Positions 1-6,039 of a DNA stretch of 17,191 nt are shown piece by piece (within the stretch, counting starts at the first letter, position 1; the number at the start of each line of letters is the position of its first letter). The stretch covers positions 1 to 17,191 of the forward strand of contig JAHFKB010000021.1 in assembly GCA_023245565.1 (NCBI GenBank), in the 5' to 3' direction. A model generated the notes under the pieces. The model had not been told where the DNA came from and did no database searches. It saw only the letters and a program-made list of their open reading frames with translations. A program made the position numbers and the translations under genes. Origin of the DNA: an archaeon. GTDB lineage: Archaea > Nanobdellota > Nanobdellia > SCGC-AAA011-G17 > GW2011-AR18.

Positions 1-195
1 TTTAACTTCTATTAAATCCTCTACAACTTTTTTTGTTGCTGTTTTAGAAGATTTAATATATTTTGATAATTCATTTAATCCAATTTTTGTTTTTGGATAA
101 GCAAAAAACCAAGTTAAACATTTATCTAGAGTTCTTTCTAGTTTGTCTACCTCTATACTTTTTAATTTTACTTCTTTTGATTTATTTTTTTGCAT
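1..195 (-). CDS. N-terminal fragment of a probable winged-helix protein (cut by window edge)
   Basis: An open frame starts with ATG at 195 and runs off the left edge still open, giving 65 residues that begin MQKNKSKEVK. The part from about residue 25 (TWFFAYPKTKIGLNELSKYI, then an SSKTATKKVVEDLIE segment) has the helix-turn-helix rhythm of a winged-helix domain: one helix, a short turn, a Ser/Thr/Lys-rich recognition helix. Archaea commonly use such N-termini in transcription regulators and in HTH-nucleotidyltransferase fusions, but the missing C-terminus prevents a choice. A TATA-like TTATAA at 218-223 is centred 25 bases upstream of the ATG, so the mRNA is probably leaderless and the start is well supported. 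It lies downstream of tRNA-Arg on the same strand, with an inverted repeat between them. Confidence 0.65.
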   Translation of the reverse strand, partial: MQKNKSKEVKLKSIEVDKLERTLDKCLTWFFAYPKTKIGLNELSKYIKSSKTATKKVVEDLIEVK

Positions 196-217
196 AGATA
201 TGAATTTTCTTAAAACC

Positions 218-223
218 TTATAA
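218..223 (-). promoter_or_regulatory. TATA box for the partial winged-helix gene
   Basis: On the minus strand AAAAGC precedes TTATAA. Its centre lies about 25 bases upstream of the ATG at 195, the spacing that recurs across this window and that places transcription start at the start codon. Confidence 0.55.
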
Positions 224-238
224 GCTTTTCTATTACCA

Positions 239-280
239 TATGGTTCTGAAAAAACTCAAGTGAACTTTCTTAGAACCATA
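239..280. repeat. Inverted repeat with 9-base perfect arms
   Basis: TATGGTTCT at 239-247 and its exact reverse complement AGAACCATA at 272-280 are separated by 24 bases. The element lies between the 3' end of tRNA-Arg (288) and the TATA box of the partial winged-helix gene (218-223). It could be an operator, a hairpin in the tRNA 3' trailer, or part of a terminator. The long loop and lack of GC make a strong intrinsic terminator unlikely. Confidence 0.5.
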
Positions 281-287
281 ACTTAAG

Positions 288-363
288 CGCCCGAGAGGGG
301 ATTTGAACCCCCAACCTGCGCATTAGGAGTGCGCTGCTCTAATCCAAGTTAAGCCACCCGGGC
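288..363 (-). tRNA. tRNA-Arg (anticodon CCT)
   Basis: The minus strand folds into a complete 76-base cloverleaf. The acceptor stem GCCCGGG pairs with CTCGGGC (one G-U pair) and is followed by discriminator G. The D stem GCTT/GAGC encloses a loop with the conserved GG. The anticodon stem GCGCA/TGCGC encloses loop CTCCTAA with anticodon CCT, which reads AGG. The variable loop is 5 bases and the T arm is GGGGG-TTCAAAT-CCCCT. CCA is not encoded and there is no intron, although a splicing endonuclease gene lies in the same window. A TATA-like sequence at 387-394 sits about 27 bases upstream. Its expected processing enzyme, RNase Z, is encoded at 13321-14211. Confidence 0.95.
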
Positions 364-386
364 ATTTAAATAATAAAATAAAGAAC

Positions 387-394
387 AATATAAA
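387..394 (-). promoter_or_regulatory. TATA box for tRNA-Arg
   Basis: TTTATATT on the minus strand is centred about 27 bases upstream of the tRNA 5' end, matching the usual archaeal TATA-to-start distance with a very short 5' leader. Confidence 0.5.
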
Positions 395-401
395 AAACTA
401 A

Positions 402-926
402 TTATTTAGCCAAAGTGGTTTTATTTGCATAAGAAGAACCAGCAACAAGTAAACTCATTCTAGCAAAGTATTGAGGAATAGCCAAACATGTTTGAGTAAC
501 TGCTGTTGAAATAATTGGGTGTATTTTTAAAAACTGCATTACGCTATAATTAACTGGGTCTCTAATAAATAAATCTATTAAAATTCCAGAAATTCCGCCT
601 GCAGGTAAAACTTTAAACAAAAGATCATAAACAGCAGCTTTAACATTGTATTTTTCTTTAATTGTATATCTTTCTTTATTAAAAACCATATAATAAAGTG
701 TAAAAGTTAAAGTTTGTGATACAATTTCAACTCCATGAGATACAAGAGTATTTATTATTTTATTATCTGTAACATAATTAGTAACTCCTGCAGCTAAAGC
801 AGACAAAGTTATTGTTGTTGCTAAAGCAGCAATTGTGGGTTGAGCAATTTTAGCTGTGATTATTGGCTGATTTATTGGTTCAACATCCCCAAGAATTCTT
901 TGTTCTAAATTTTGAAAGAATTTCAT
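402..926 (-). CDS. Small polytopic membrane protein, function unknown
   Basis: This 174-residue protein is not one I can assign. Its N-terminus (MKFFQNLEQR, to about residue 27) is soluble and charged. Hydrophobic stretches follow at roughly 28-52 (Ala/Thr-rich), 60-82, 103-122 and 133-160, predicting about four membrane helices, with a basic loop KERYTIKEKY near 84-93. There is no signal peptide or catalytic motif. It is more Ala- and Thr-rich and less Lys-rich than neighbouring proteins. TTTAAA at 949-954 is centred 25 bases upstream of the ATG at 926, so it is probably a leaderless single gene. It lies just upstream of, and on the same strand as, tRNA-Arg, whose own TATA box falls just beyond its stop codon. 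Confidence 0.75.
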   Translation of the reverse strand: MKFFQNLEQRILGDVEPINQPIITAKIAQPTIAALATTITLSALAAGVTNYVTDNKIINTLVSHGVEIVSQTLTFTLYYMVFNKERYTIKEKYNVKAAVYDLLFKVLPAGGISGILIDLFIRDPVNYSVMQFLKIHPIISTAVTQTCLAIPQYFARMSLLVAGSSYANKTTLAK

Positions 927-948
927 TTATTTTTAGATTTAATTATTG

Positions 949-954
949 TTTAAA
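949..954 (-). promoter_or_regulatory. TATA box for the 402-926 membrane protein
   Basis: TTTAAA is centred at about 951.5, 25 bases upstream of the ATG at 926. Confidence 0.5.
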
Positions 955-1029
955 ATCTTTACTTTTTGAGTAATTTAGCTTAATTCTTGCTTTTATTAAT
1001 TTTTTAGAGTTAAATAAATTTCCATATAT

Positions 1030-1716
1030 TTATTTTTTCATGTAAAATAATTTTTTATTATTTTCAAATTTCTCTATTGTGTATCTTAACATTGTTCTTG
1101 GCATTTTCTTATGATGTTTATTTAGGAATGTCTCTATTAATTTTAAATTTCTTTTTCCTACTTCTCTTAACATCCATCCTGTTGCTTTATGAATTAAATC
1201 ATGTTTATCATTTATTAAAATTTCTGAAATCTTTATTGTATCTTGAAATTTATTATTTTTTATAAATTTGTAGGTTGAAACAATTGCAATTCTTTTTTTC
1301 CATAAATTTTTAGATTTAGCTAATTTATACAATAGGTCTTTGTTTTTATTTAATATGTAGTCTCCTATTATATTATGCGATGTTAGATCTACTAAGTCCC
1401 AATTATTTACATATTTTATATTTTTTGAATAAAATTCAAATATTTCTTTTTTATTTTTTTTATATTTCTCTAATAAAATTAATAATCCTGTTAATCTTTC
1501 TTCATGAATCTTACTGGATAATAATTCTTTTATAACTTTCAAATTTACATCTTTGTATTTTTTAGCTATCTTTCTTTGGTCTGGAACTGTAACTCCTAAG
1601 AATATATCTCCTTCACCATATTGACCTTTGCCTGTTTTAAAAAAGCCTGCCATTATTTTTGCTTTTTCTGGTCTTGTAACTTTTTCTCTTAAATCTTTCT
1701 TTAATTTATTAATCAT
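1030..1716 (-). CDS. AlkD-family DNA glycosylase (DNA alkylation repair)
   Basis: This 228-residue all-helical, HEAT-repeat-like protein matches the AlkD family, which removes N3- and N7-alkylated bases such as 7-methylguanine without flipping the base out. Family landmarks are visible: the NNWDLVD segment places W106 and D110 with the same four-residue spacing as AlkD W109/D113, KKR at 140-142 offers the equivalent Arg, and ATGWMLREVG places W181 where AlkD has W187. The N-terminal GVTVPDQRKIAK segment is also typical, and the length is normal. Its ATG overlaps the 3' end of the upstream methyltransferase gene by 8 bases, with an AGGT Shine-Dalgarno-like sequence before it, so the two are probably translated from one mRNA. 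I infer a role in repair of alkylated DNA. Confidence 0.88.
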   Translation of the reverse strand: MINKLKKDLREKVTRPEKAKIMAGFFKTGKGQYGEGDIFLGVTVPDQRKIAKKYKDVNLKVIKELLSSKIHEERLTGLLILLEKYKKNKKEIFEFYSKNIKYVNNWDLVDLTSHNIIGDYILNKNKDLLYKLAKSKNLWKKRIAIVSTYKFIKNNKFQDTIKISEILINDKHDLIHKATGWMLREVGKRNLKLIETFLNKHHKKMPRTMLRYTIEKFENNKKLFYMKK

Positions 1717-2188
1717 TTTTACCTATGAATATTGTATCTTTTTCACTATCTATTATTTTTGGTTTTATTTCTTTAATTATTAAATCTTTAATTTCTTTGT
1801 ACTTATTTGATTTTTTCAATAAAGTAATAATTATCTTTCCCTTAGTTTTTGTAACTCTTTTTATTTCTCTTAATCCTTTTTTATAATTGTTGAAATTATG
1901 TATTGCTGTTATTGAGATTGTTATATCAAAAGATTTATCTTTAAATTTAAGTTTTTCTGCTTTACCATAAATTAAGTTTTCACTTCCTTTTTTTATTAGT
2001 TTTTTACTTGGATCAATGCCTATAGAATTACATTTGAAAAAATTTGTAGATATTCCTGTGCCACAACCAACATCTAATAATTTATCTGTAAATTTTATTT
2101 TAATATGTTTTTTAATTATTTCTAATTTTTTTAATTGTTCTTCTTGATATAGTTCATTGTAACTTTTAGAAATTGAATCATAATCCAT
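1709..2188 (-). CDS. Class I SAM-dependent methyltransferase
   Basis: This 159-residue protein has a Rossmann-like methyltransferase core. Motif I is LLDVGCGTG at about 37-45, the acidic strand-2 end is GIDPSKK (D59), motif II/III is FDITISITAIHNF around 88-100, and motif IV/V is LREIKRVTKTKGKIIITL around 105-123. It resembles the UbiE/BioC-type Methyltransf_11 group; the substrate cannot be read from sequence. It is short, with no extra substrate-binding domain. It follows the zinc-protein gene by 13 bases and overlaps the AlkD-like gene by 8 bases, suggesting an operon. A weak TATA-like TTTATTA near 2212-2218 inside the upstream gene could also drive it. Pairing with a glycosylase for alkylated DNA may be incidental. 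Confidence 0.85.
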   Translation of the reverse strand: MDYDSISKSYNELYQEEQLKKLEIIKKHIKIKFTDKLLDVGCGTGISTNFFKCNSIGIDPSKKLIKKGSENLIYGKAEKLKFKDKSFDITISITAIHNFNNYKKGLREIKRVTKTKGKIIITLLKKSNKYKEIKDLIIKEIKPKIIDSEKDTIFIGKND

Positions 2189-2201
2189 AAAGAAATAAAA
2201 A

Positions 2202-2534
2202 TTAATAATCTAATAAACTTTTTCTATCTTTAGTTAATATCTGTCTTGTTTCTTCCATTTGAACAGTTGTTTTTCCGCAATGGAAACATTGACCGCCAAA
2301 TGAAAATTCTCTAGATCTTGAGAATTTAGATCCGCAAGATAAACATTTATAACTTACTCTTTCAGGAGCTTCTGCAGTTTGAACTATTTTATCTGGCTGA
2401 GTTCCTCTTGCTAATTTATTATAACAATTAAAACATATTAGATTTTTACTATTATTTTCATAAGTAGTTTGTCCTATAGGAACATTTACTGTGCATCTTG
2501 TACATGAAATTATTACGTCTTGGTTAGGCATCAT
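2202..2534 (-). CDS. Small four-CxxC zinc-binding protein
   Basis: This 110-residue protein contains four CxxC knuckles in two pairs: CTRC and CFNC in the N-terminal half, CLSC and CFHC in the C-terminal half. That predicts two zinc-ribbon or treble-clef-like modules joined by a linker (about 50-63). Family unknown; such proteins usually bind nucleic acid or protein. The start is chosen as ATG 2534 (an adjacent ATG is at 2531) because GAGGTGA at 2543-2549, a strong Shine-Dalgarno, stands 8 bases upstream. A longer reading from GTG 2546 would begin inside that site. TTTAAA at 2574-2579 predicts transcription start near 2551, leaving a short leader. It is probably the first gene of an operon with the methyltransferase and AlkD-like genes. 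Confidence 0.8.
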   Translation of the reverse strand: MMPNQDVIISCTRCTVNVPIGQTTYENNSKNLICFNCYNKLARGTQPDKIVQTAEAPERVSYKCLSCGSKFSRSREFSFGGQCFHCGKTTVQMEETRQILTKDRKSLLDY

Positions 2535-2542
2535 TGACCTTT

Positions 2543-2549
2543 TCACCTC
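2543..2549 (-). promoter_or_regulatory. Shine-Dalgarno site GAGGTGA deciding the 2534 start
   Basis: GAGGTGA matches seven consecutive bases of the archaeal consensus GGAGGTGAT and is spaced 8 bases from ATG 2534. It begins about 2 bases after the transcription start predicted from TTTAAA at 2574-2579. It is the clearest ribosome-binding site at the head of a transcript in this window. Confidence 0.65.
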
Positions 2550-2573
2550 TAAAATCCTTAGTTATTTCTAATA

Positions 2574-2579
2574 TTTAAA
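2574..2579 (-). promoter_or_regulatory. TATA box of the zinc protein / methyltransferase / AlkD operon
   Basis: TTTAAA, preceded on the minus strand by AGC, is centred at 2576.5. It predicts transcription start near 2551 and a leader of about 17 bases before ATG 2534. Confidence 0.5.
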
Positions 2580-2605
2580 GCTATTGTAGGATTATTCATG
2601 GGTTT

Positions 2606-3529
2606 TTAAGCTTTAATCACAGTTTCAATATAATAACAAGATTTACATATATCTTGAGAAGAAGGTTCATCACAAATTTTACAAGATTTTATTACTTCAT
2701 GATCATTTTTGTATTTTTCTTTTAATAAGGGTAGTATTTCAATAAAAGAACTTATTATTCCATTTTTAGTGCCTGGATATTTATTTTCAAGTTCATTTAA
2801 TGTGTCTCTTATTTGGGCCCTATAAGATAATGGTGAATTAGGACATTCATTAAATTTATCCATGAAACCTTTTAAGAAAGCATAAGAAGCTACTTCTTTT
2901 TCTGTTAAAAAATAAAGTGGTTTTATTCTTGGAATAAATCCTTTGTCTCTTATTATTCCTGCTATTGGACCCAATCTAGCAGACATCTTAACATTATTTT
3001 TAAAATAATTCATTGTAATTGTTTGGGCTTCATCATCTAGATTATGGCCTGTAGCTAATTTAGTTGCTTTTAATTCTTTAGATTTTTTATTTAATAAATA
3101 TCTTCTTAGAACACCGCAAATAGAACATGGAATTCCTTTGTAAGTTTTTAATATTTCATCTAGAGATTTAGTAAATTCTTCTTTATATGAATAAATATTT
3201 AATTCTACTTCTTGCTTATTACAAAAATCTTTTAAAAATTCTAGTGATTTATTCCTATAACCATGAATTCCTTCATCTATTGCTAATGCAGTTATTTTAA
3301 TGTCTCTTCTATTACTAGTTATTTTTTTAATTAAGTAAAGTAATACTGTTGAATCTTTTCCTCCAGAACATGCCACTACTATATTTTCATTTTTTCTAAT
3401 TAATTTGTAGTCTGTAATTGTTTTTTTAACTTTTTTTTCAAAATATTCTATAAAACATTTTTTACATAAAGAAACATTATTATTTTGAAGTTTAATTACT
3501 GGTTTTTCTAGACAATTTTTACAAGCCAT
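2606..3529 (-). CDS. TtuA/NcsA-family tRNA 2-thiouridine synthetase
   Basis: This 307-residue protein is a TtcA-TtuA/Ncs6 family adenylating tRNA thiolase. An N-terminal zinc finger uses C3/C6 and C22/C25, and a C-terminal one uses C283/C286 and C295/C298. The PP-loop SGGKDS is at 55-60. C135 and C138 (CSIC) and C229 (NECPNSP) match the three cysteines that hold the [4Fe-4S] cluster in TtuA, and GHNLDDE is at 161-167. The family puts sulfur on U54 (TtuA) or U34 (NcsA/Ncs6) using a ubiquitin-like sulfur carrier; the target base cannot be decided here. A matching carrier is encoded at 5222-5413 and an E1-like activator at 7839-8792. TTTAAA at 3551-3556 is centred 24.5 bases before the ATG, so it is probably a leaderless single gene. 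Confidence 0.93.
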   Translation of the reverse strand: MACKNCLEKPVIKLQNNNVSLCKKCFIEYFEKKVKKTITDYKLIRKNENIVVACSGGKDSTVLLYLIKKITSNRRDIKITALAIDEGIHGYRNKSLEFLKDFCNKQEVELNIYSYKEEFTKSLDEILKTYKGIPCSICGVLRRYLLNKKSKELKATKLATGHNLDDEAQTITMNYFKNNVKMSARLGPIAGIIRDKGFIPRIKPLYFLTEKEVASYAFLKGFMDKFNECPNSPLSYRAQIRDTLNELENKYPGTKNGIISSFIEILPLLKEKYKNDHEVIKSCKICDEPSSQDICKSCYYIETVIKA

Positions 3530-3550
3530 AAATAAGTTAAAATATAAAGT

Positions 3551-3556
3551 TTTAAA
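3551..3556 (-). promoter_or_regulatory. TATA box of the TtuA/NcsA gene
   Basis: TTTAAA is centred at 3553.5, 24.5 bases upstream of the ATG at 3529. Confidence 0.5.
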
Positions 3557-3574
3557 AATCTTTAGAATCGGTTA

Positions 3575-4336
3575 CTACTTCAAACTTTTAGACTTTTTCC
3601 AAAACCATTCAAAATAATTTTTAAAAGAGTCTACTACTTCTTGATTTATTATTTCAAAAGCTAATGGTTTATCAGCTAGAGGTAATCCTATTACTATTGT
3701 ATCTTTATATCCTAAAATCCAAGCTGGCGTATCCAAATCAATAGATATTCTTCTTGCATCACAAAGTTTGAAAAAATTTCTATTTTTTAATGTTAAGTCA
3801 TCTACTTTTTCATTGTACAATAACCTACATTTTATTCCTAATTTTTCTCTTTTTTGATGATCTTTTTGCCAATAAGCATGGTAGTAATCTGGTTGCTTTG
3901 CTGGAAGTCCAAAGAAAAAATATTCATCTCCCTTCTTTAATTTTTGAAAACGTTTATCATGAACCGTTATTATTCCTTTAAACCCTTCATAGATTGTTGC
4001 CTCACTTTTTTTAGATAATTTTTGTTTTAATAATAATTCTGGCAGTAGTTCTTGGACTTTTTTCTTATTTTCTTCTAATTCTTTCTTTCTTTGTTCAATG
4101 TAGTCTAGAAGCTTTTCTGGTTGTGCTGCTTGAAAATGTTTTGTTTTTTCTTTAATTATGTATGAAGCAAGTCCTTTTTCTATAAGTCTATCTAAAATCC
4201 TATAGATTATAGATTTTGTAACTCGAGATTTTTCTAGAATTGGCCCTATAGAAGAAATTCCTAGTTGTAAAAGAGCTAAATAAACTTTAATTTCTCCATC
4301 AGTTAATCCTGCTTCTTTTAGAGTTGATATATCCAT
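3575..4336 (-). CDS. TrmB-family transcriptional regulator
   Basis: This 253-residue protein begins with a TrmB winged helix-turn-helix (about 1-75: LKEAGLTDGEIKVYLALLQL, then SIIYRILDRLIEKGLA as recognition helix and wing). A charged helical linker follows at about 76-108, and then a phospholipase-D-like regulatory domain beginning near ATIYEGFKGI (about 113-245). It is shorter than sugar-sensing TrmB proteins of 330 residues or more and lacks the extra C-terminal sugar-binding domain, so its effector is unknown. It is divergent from the DUF3050-like gene at 4431. The spacer contains inverted repeats around that gene's TATA box, so I infer local control of the neighbour and possibly of itself. 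TTTAAA at 4359-4364 gives a leaderless start at 4336. Confidence 0.9.
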   Translation of the reverse strand: MDISTLKEAGLTDGEIKVYLALLQLGISSIGPILEKSRVTKSIIYRILDRLIEKGLASYIIKEKTKHFQAAQPEKLLDYIEQRKKELEENKKKVQELLPELLLKQKLSKKSEATIYEGFKGIITVHDKRFQKLKKGDEYFFFGLPAKQPDYYHAYWQKDHQKREKLGIKCRLLYNEKVDDLTLKNRNFFKLCDARRISIDLDTPAWILGYKDTIVIGLPLADKPLAFEIINQEVVDSFKNYFEWFWKKSKSLK

Positions 4337-4358
4337 TATTTTTGATACTGCTTGCTTA

Positions 4359-4364
4359 TTTAAA
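4359..4364 (-). promoter_or_regulatory. TATA box of the TrmB-like gene
   Basis: TTTAAA is centred at 4361.5, 25.5 bases upstream of the ATG at 4336. It lies ten bases from the first operator-like repeat. Confidence 0.5.
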
Positions 4365-4373
4365 AATGTTTTT

Positions 4374-4419
4374 AGTAGTACCTGTGGTGGTATCCCTTAT
4401 TATATTAATGGATACTACT
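4374..4419. promoter_or_regulatory. Candidate operator: nested inverted repeats around the 4431 TATA box
   Basis: GTATCC (4390-4395) and GGATAC (4410-4415) form a perfect 6-base inverted repeat whose 14-base spacer is the A/T-rich TATA region CTTATTATATTAAT. Nested around it, AGTAGTA (4374-4380) and TACTACT (4413-4419) form a perfect 7-base inverted repeat. A third, TACC-N6-GGTA, spans 4379-4392. The position next to a divergent TrmB-like gene suggests a repressor or activator site; occupancy would block TBP access. The binding protein is an inference. Confidence 0.5.
4400..4407 (+). promoter_or_regulatory. TATA box of the DUF3050-like gene
   Basis: TTATATTA is centred about 27 bases upstream of the ATG at 4431 and lies inside the GTATCC/GGATAC inverted repeat. 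Confidence 0.45.
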
Positions 4420-4430
4420 TAAAAGTAACT

Positions 4431-5225
4431 ATGAAAAGTAAGTTAAGAAAAATTGGAATAAATAAAAAATTGCTTAGTTTTAGAGAAATATCCAAACTAG
4501 AACATTTAATGAATAAATGGGCTAAAGCAGAGATATTCTATAAATCTAAAGATGTAGAAATTGCTGAAAGACTTTTAGAGATAACCCTTTGCCATACTTA
4601 TTTATTTGGTAAGTTTACTTTACCCAGTTATGCTTCTCATATTTTTTATAATTTACGTGATTTGCCTCCTGCAGATGATAAACTAGGAGAAATATTAAAA
4701 ACCAATTCTAATGTATTTCAAGGAGAACTTTTTACAAATAATATATTTGGAAGTGATAAGGCCCATTCTCATTATTTAGATATTGTTGAAGCTTATAGGA
4801 AAGTTAGAAAAGTTTCTTCTTTAGATAAATTTACTAGAATGGAAGAGAGATTGGGTTTTGATTTTGCAATTAATAATTCAGTCCTTTGGAATAAATCTAT
4901 GATTAATTATACAAGATATTTAGAAGAAATTACAAAAGATCCATTAACTACTTATTTAATTGCTCTTGTTTCTGAAGACACAATTTCAGAAGGATATAAA
5001 ACCACTTTAGAAAATTTAAACTCGGCTAAGAAATTTTGTAAATATAGAATTTTTATGAAAAAACATATAGAATTAGATCAGAATTCTGAAGGACATGGTA
5101 GTGCTTGTGTAAAATGGGTTAACTATTATTTTAGAAAATTTAAACCTTCTAAATCTTATGTAAAAAAAGCAATTAATAATGCTTGTGAGTTTATTGAAAA
5201 AAGACTTAAAACTTATGAATTTTAA
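4431..5225 (+). CDS. DUF3050 / heme-oxygenase-like helical protein, possible diiron oxidase
   Basis: This 264-residue, mostly helical protein shows the pattern of DUF3050 and related heme-oxygenase-fold proteins. An acidic residue before a His-rich helix is followed by DKAHSHYLDIVEAY (H112, H114, D117). Next comes a helix with LVSEDTISEGY (E182, E187), and then FMKKHIELDQNSEGHG with H212, D216 and H222. The HIELD...HG motif is the DUF3050 signature and resembles the HxxxDxxH metal-binding helix of heme-oxygenase-like diiron oxidases; here the last His is two residues further along than in typical family members. Metal binding and substrate are inferred. It is divergent from a TrmB-like regulator with repeats at its promoter. 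Its stop codon shares TTAA with the convergent sulfur-carrier gene. Confidence 0.65.
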   Translation: MKSKLRKIGINKKLLSFREISKLEHLMNKWAKAEIFYKSKDVEIAERLLEITLCHTYLFGKFTLPSYASHIFYNLRDLPPADDKLGEILKTNSNVFQGELFTNNIFGSDKAHSHYLDIVEAYRKVRKVSSLDKFTRMEERLGFDFAINNSVLWNKSMINYTRYLEEITKDPLTTYLIALVSEDTISEGYKTTLENLNSAKKFCKYRIFMKKHIELDQNSEGHGSACVKWVNYYFRKFKPSKSYVKKAINNACEFIEKRLKTYEF

Positions 5226-5413
5226 CCACCAGAAATCACAGATAAAAGTTTAATTTCATCTTTACTAGATATTTTTTCATCTTCTGTAACTAATTCATTA
5301 TTCTTTGTTACAATTATTGTACTTGGGTTAACTTTTAATTTTGTTAATAATTCTTTAACTGTAGAAGCTTCAATTTCTTTATACTCATTTGTTTTTTCTA
5401 GATATACTTTCAT
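5222..5413 (-). CDS. ThiS/MoaD/TtuB-type ubiquitin-like sulfur carrier
   Basis: This 63-residue protein has the size and hydrophobic pattern of the ThiS/MoaD beta-grasp fold and ends in SGG, the diglycine adenylated by an E1-like enzyme and then converted to a thiocarboxylate. Segments STVKELLTKLKV and IIVTKNNELV, and SSKDEIKLLSVISGG up to the C-terminus, are typical. In archaea such proteins feed sulfur to tRNA thiolases and sometimes act as protein modifiers. The likely partners are the E1 at 7839-8792 and the TtuA/NcsA enzyme at 2606-3529. No thiamine or molybdopterin genes are in view, which favours the tRNA role. TATA-like boxes lie at 5435-5440 (centred 24.5 bases before the ATG) and at 5425-5432, which is closer than usual. 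The gene is convergent with 4431-5225. Confidence 0.85.
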   Translation of the reverse strand: MKVYLEKTNEYKEIEASTVKELLTKLKVNPSTIIVTKNNELVTEDEKISSKDEIKLLSVISGG

Positions 5414-5451
5414 TTTTGGTTAATTTTATAAAGAATAAAATCTCTAAAAAC

Positions 5452-5457
5452 TTATAA
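5452..5457 (+). promoter_or_regulatory. TATA box of the lipoprotein pair
   Basis: TTATAA within CTTATAAAAG is centred 24.5 bases upstream of the ATG at 5479. GGGGGT at 5465-5470 looks Shine-Dalgarno-like but would fall outside a leaderless transcript. Confidence 0.5.
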
Positions 5458-5478
5458 AAGTATTGGGGGTAAAATTAA

Positions 5479-6039
5479 ATGAAAAAATTAAGTATAATTC
5501 TTATGGTTTTAGCTGTTTTAGTTCTTATAGCTTGTACTAAACAAGGAACAACTGATAATGAACAACAAGGTTCAGATTCTAGTCAAAATCAAGTAAATAC
5601 TAATGTAAAAGAGGTTCAAGGTAATTCTGTATCAGATAGCTGGAGTAATATTTTGAAATTGGGTGGTAAATTTAAGTGTACTACAACTGTTAAAGATCAA
5701 GGACAAGCAACAGTATATGTTGAAAAAGGAAATTATAGAATGGAGATGGTTACTTCTCAAGATAAAGCTTTTGTCATAACTAAAGTTCAACCAGATACTA
5801 GTTTTTGCACTTTTGTATGGAGTGATAAATCTACAGAAGTTTTGAAAACTTGTATGACTAAAGAACAACTTGACTCTTTTAAGAAAATGGGAGAAAATCA
5901 AGGATCTAACTCTGAGTCTATAAAAGATGACCAAAAAGTTGATTGTAGTCCTTACATTGGAAGTATTGATTTTAATACTCCTAGTGGAATGCCTGTGAAA
6001 GATTATTCACAAATGGTGGCTGGTTTTACTAATCAATGA
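5479..6039 (+). CDS. Predicted lipoprotein, Cys-rich, function unknown
   Basis: This 186-residue protein starts with a type II signal peptide: basic MKK, a hydrophobic run, then lipobox LIAC with the modified Cys at 19. A Gln/Ser/Asn-rich linker (about 20-50) follows, then a compact domain containing FKCTTTVKDQ, VYVEKGNYRMEM, SFCTFVWSD, TCMTKEQ and VDCSPYIG, so four cysteines that could form two disulfides outside the cell. I know no defined function. Its stop codon overlaps the start of the next lipoprotein gene (ATGA), and the two domains share the same Cys and strand order, suggesting an ancient tandem duplication. Lipidation would need Lgt, encoded at 11146-11931. Confidence 0.82.
   Translation: MKKLSIILMVLAVLVLIACTKQGTTDNEQQGSDSSQNQVNTNVKEVQGNSVSDSWSNILKLGGKFKCTTTVKDQGQATVYVEKGNYRMEMVTSQDKAFVITKVQPDTSFCTFVWSDKSTEVLKTCMTKEQLDSFKKMGENQGSNSESIKDDQKVDCSPYIGSIDFNTPSGMPVKDYSQMVAGFTNQ

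Noticed and set aside
288..363. Possible intron in tRNA-Arg, given endA nearby
   Set aside because: The 76-base cloverleaf is complete with a 7-base anticodon loop, so there is no room for an intron.
1077..1265. Plus-strand open frame
   Set aside because: It lies wholly inside the AlkD-like gene on the other strand, is low-complexity Leu/Phe-rich, and has no promoter; a complement shadow of Lys/Glu codons.
3790..3981. Plus-strand open frame inside the TrmB-like gene
   Set aside because: Antisense shadow with no family pattern or start signal.
5465..5470. GGGGGT as Shine-Dalgarno of the first lipoprotein
   Set aside because: The TATA box at 5452-5457 predicts transcription start at or near the ATG, which would leave this sequence outside the mRNA; it also mismatches the consensus.
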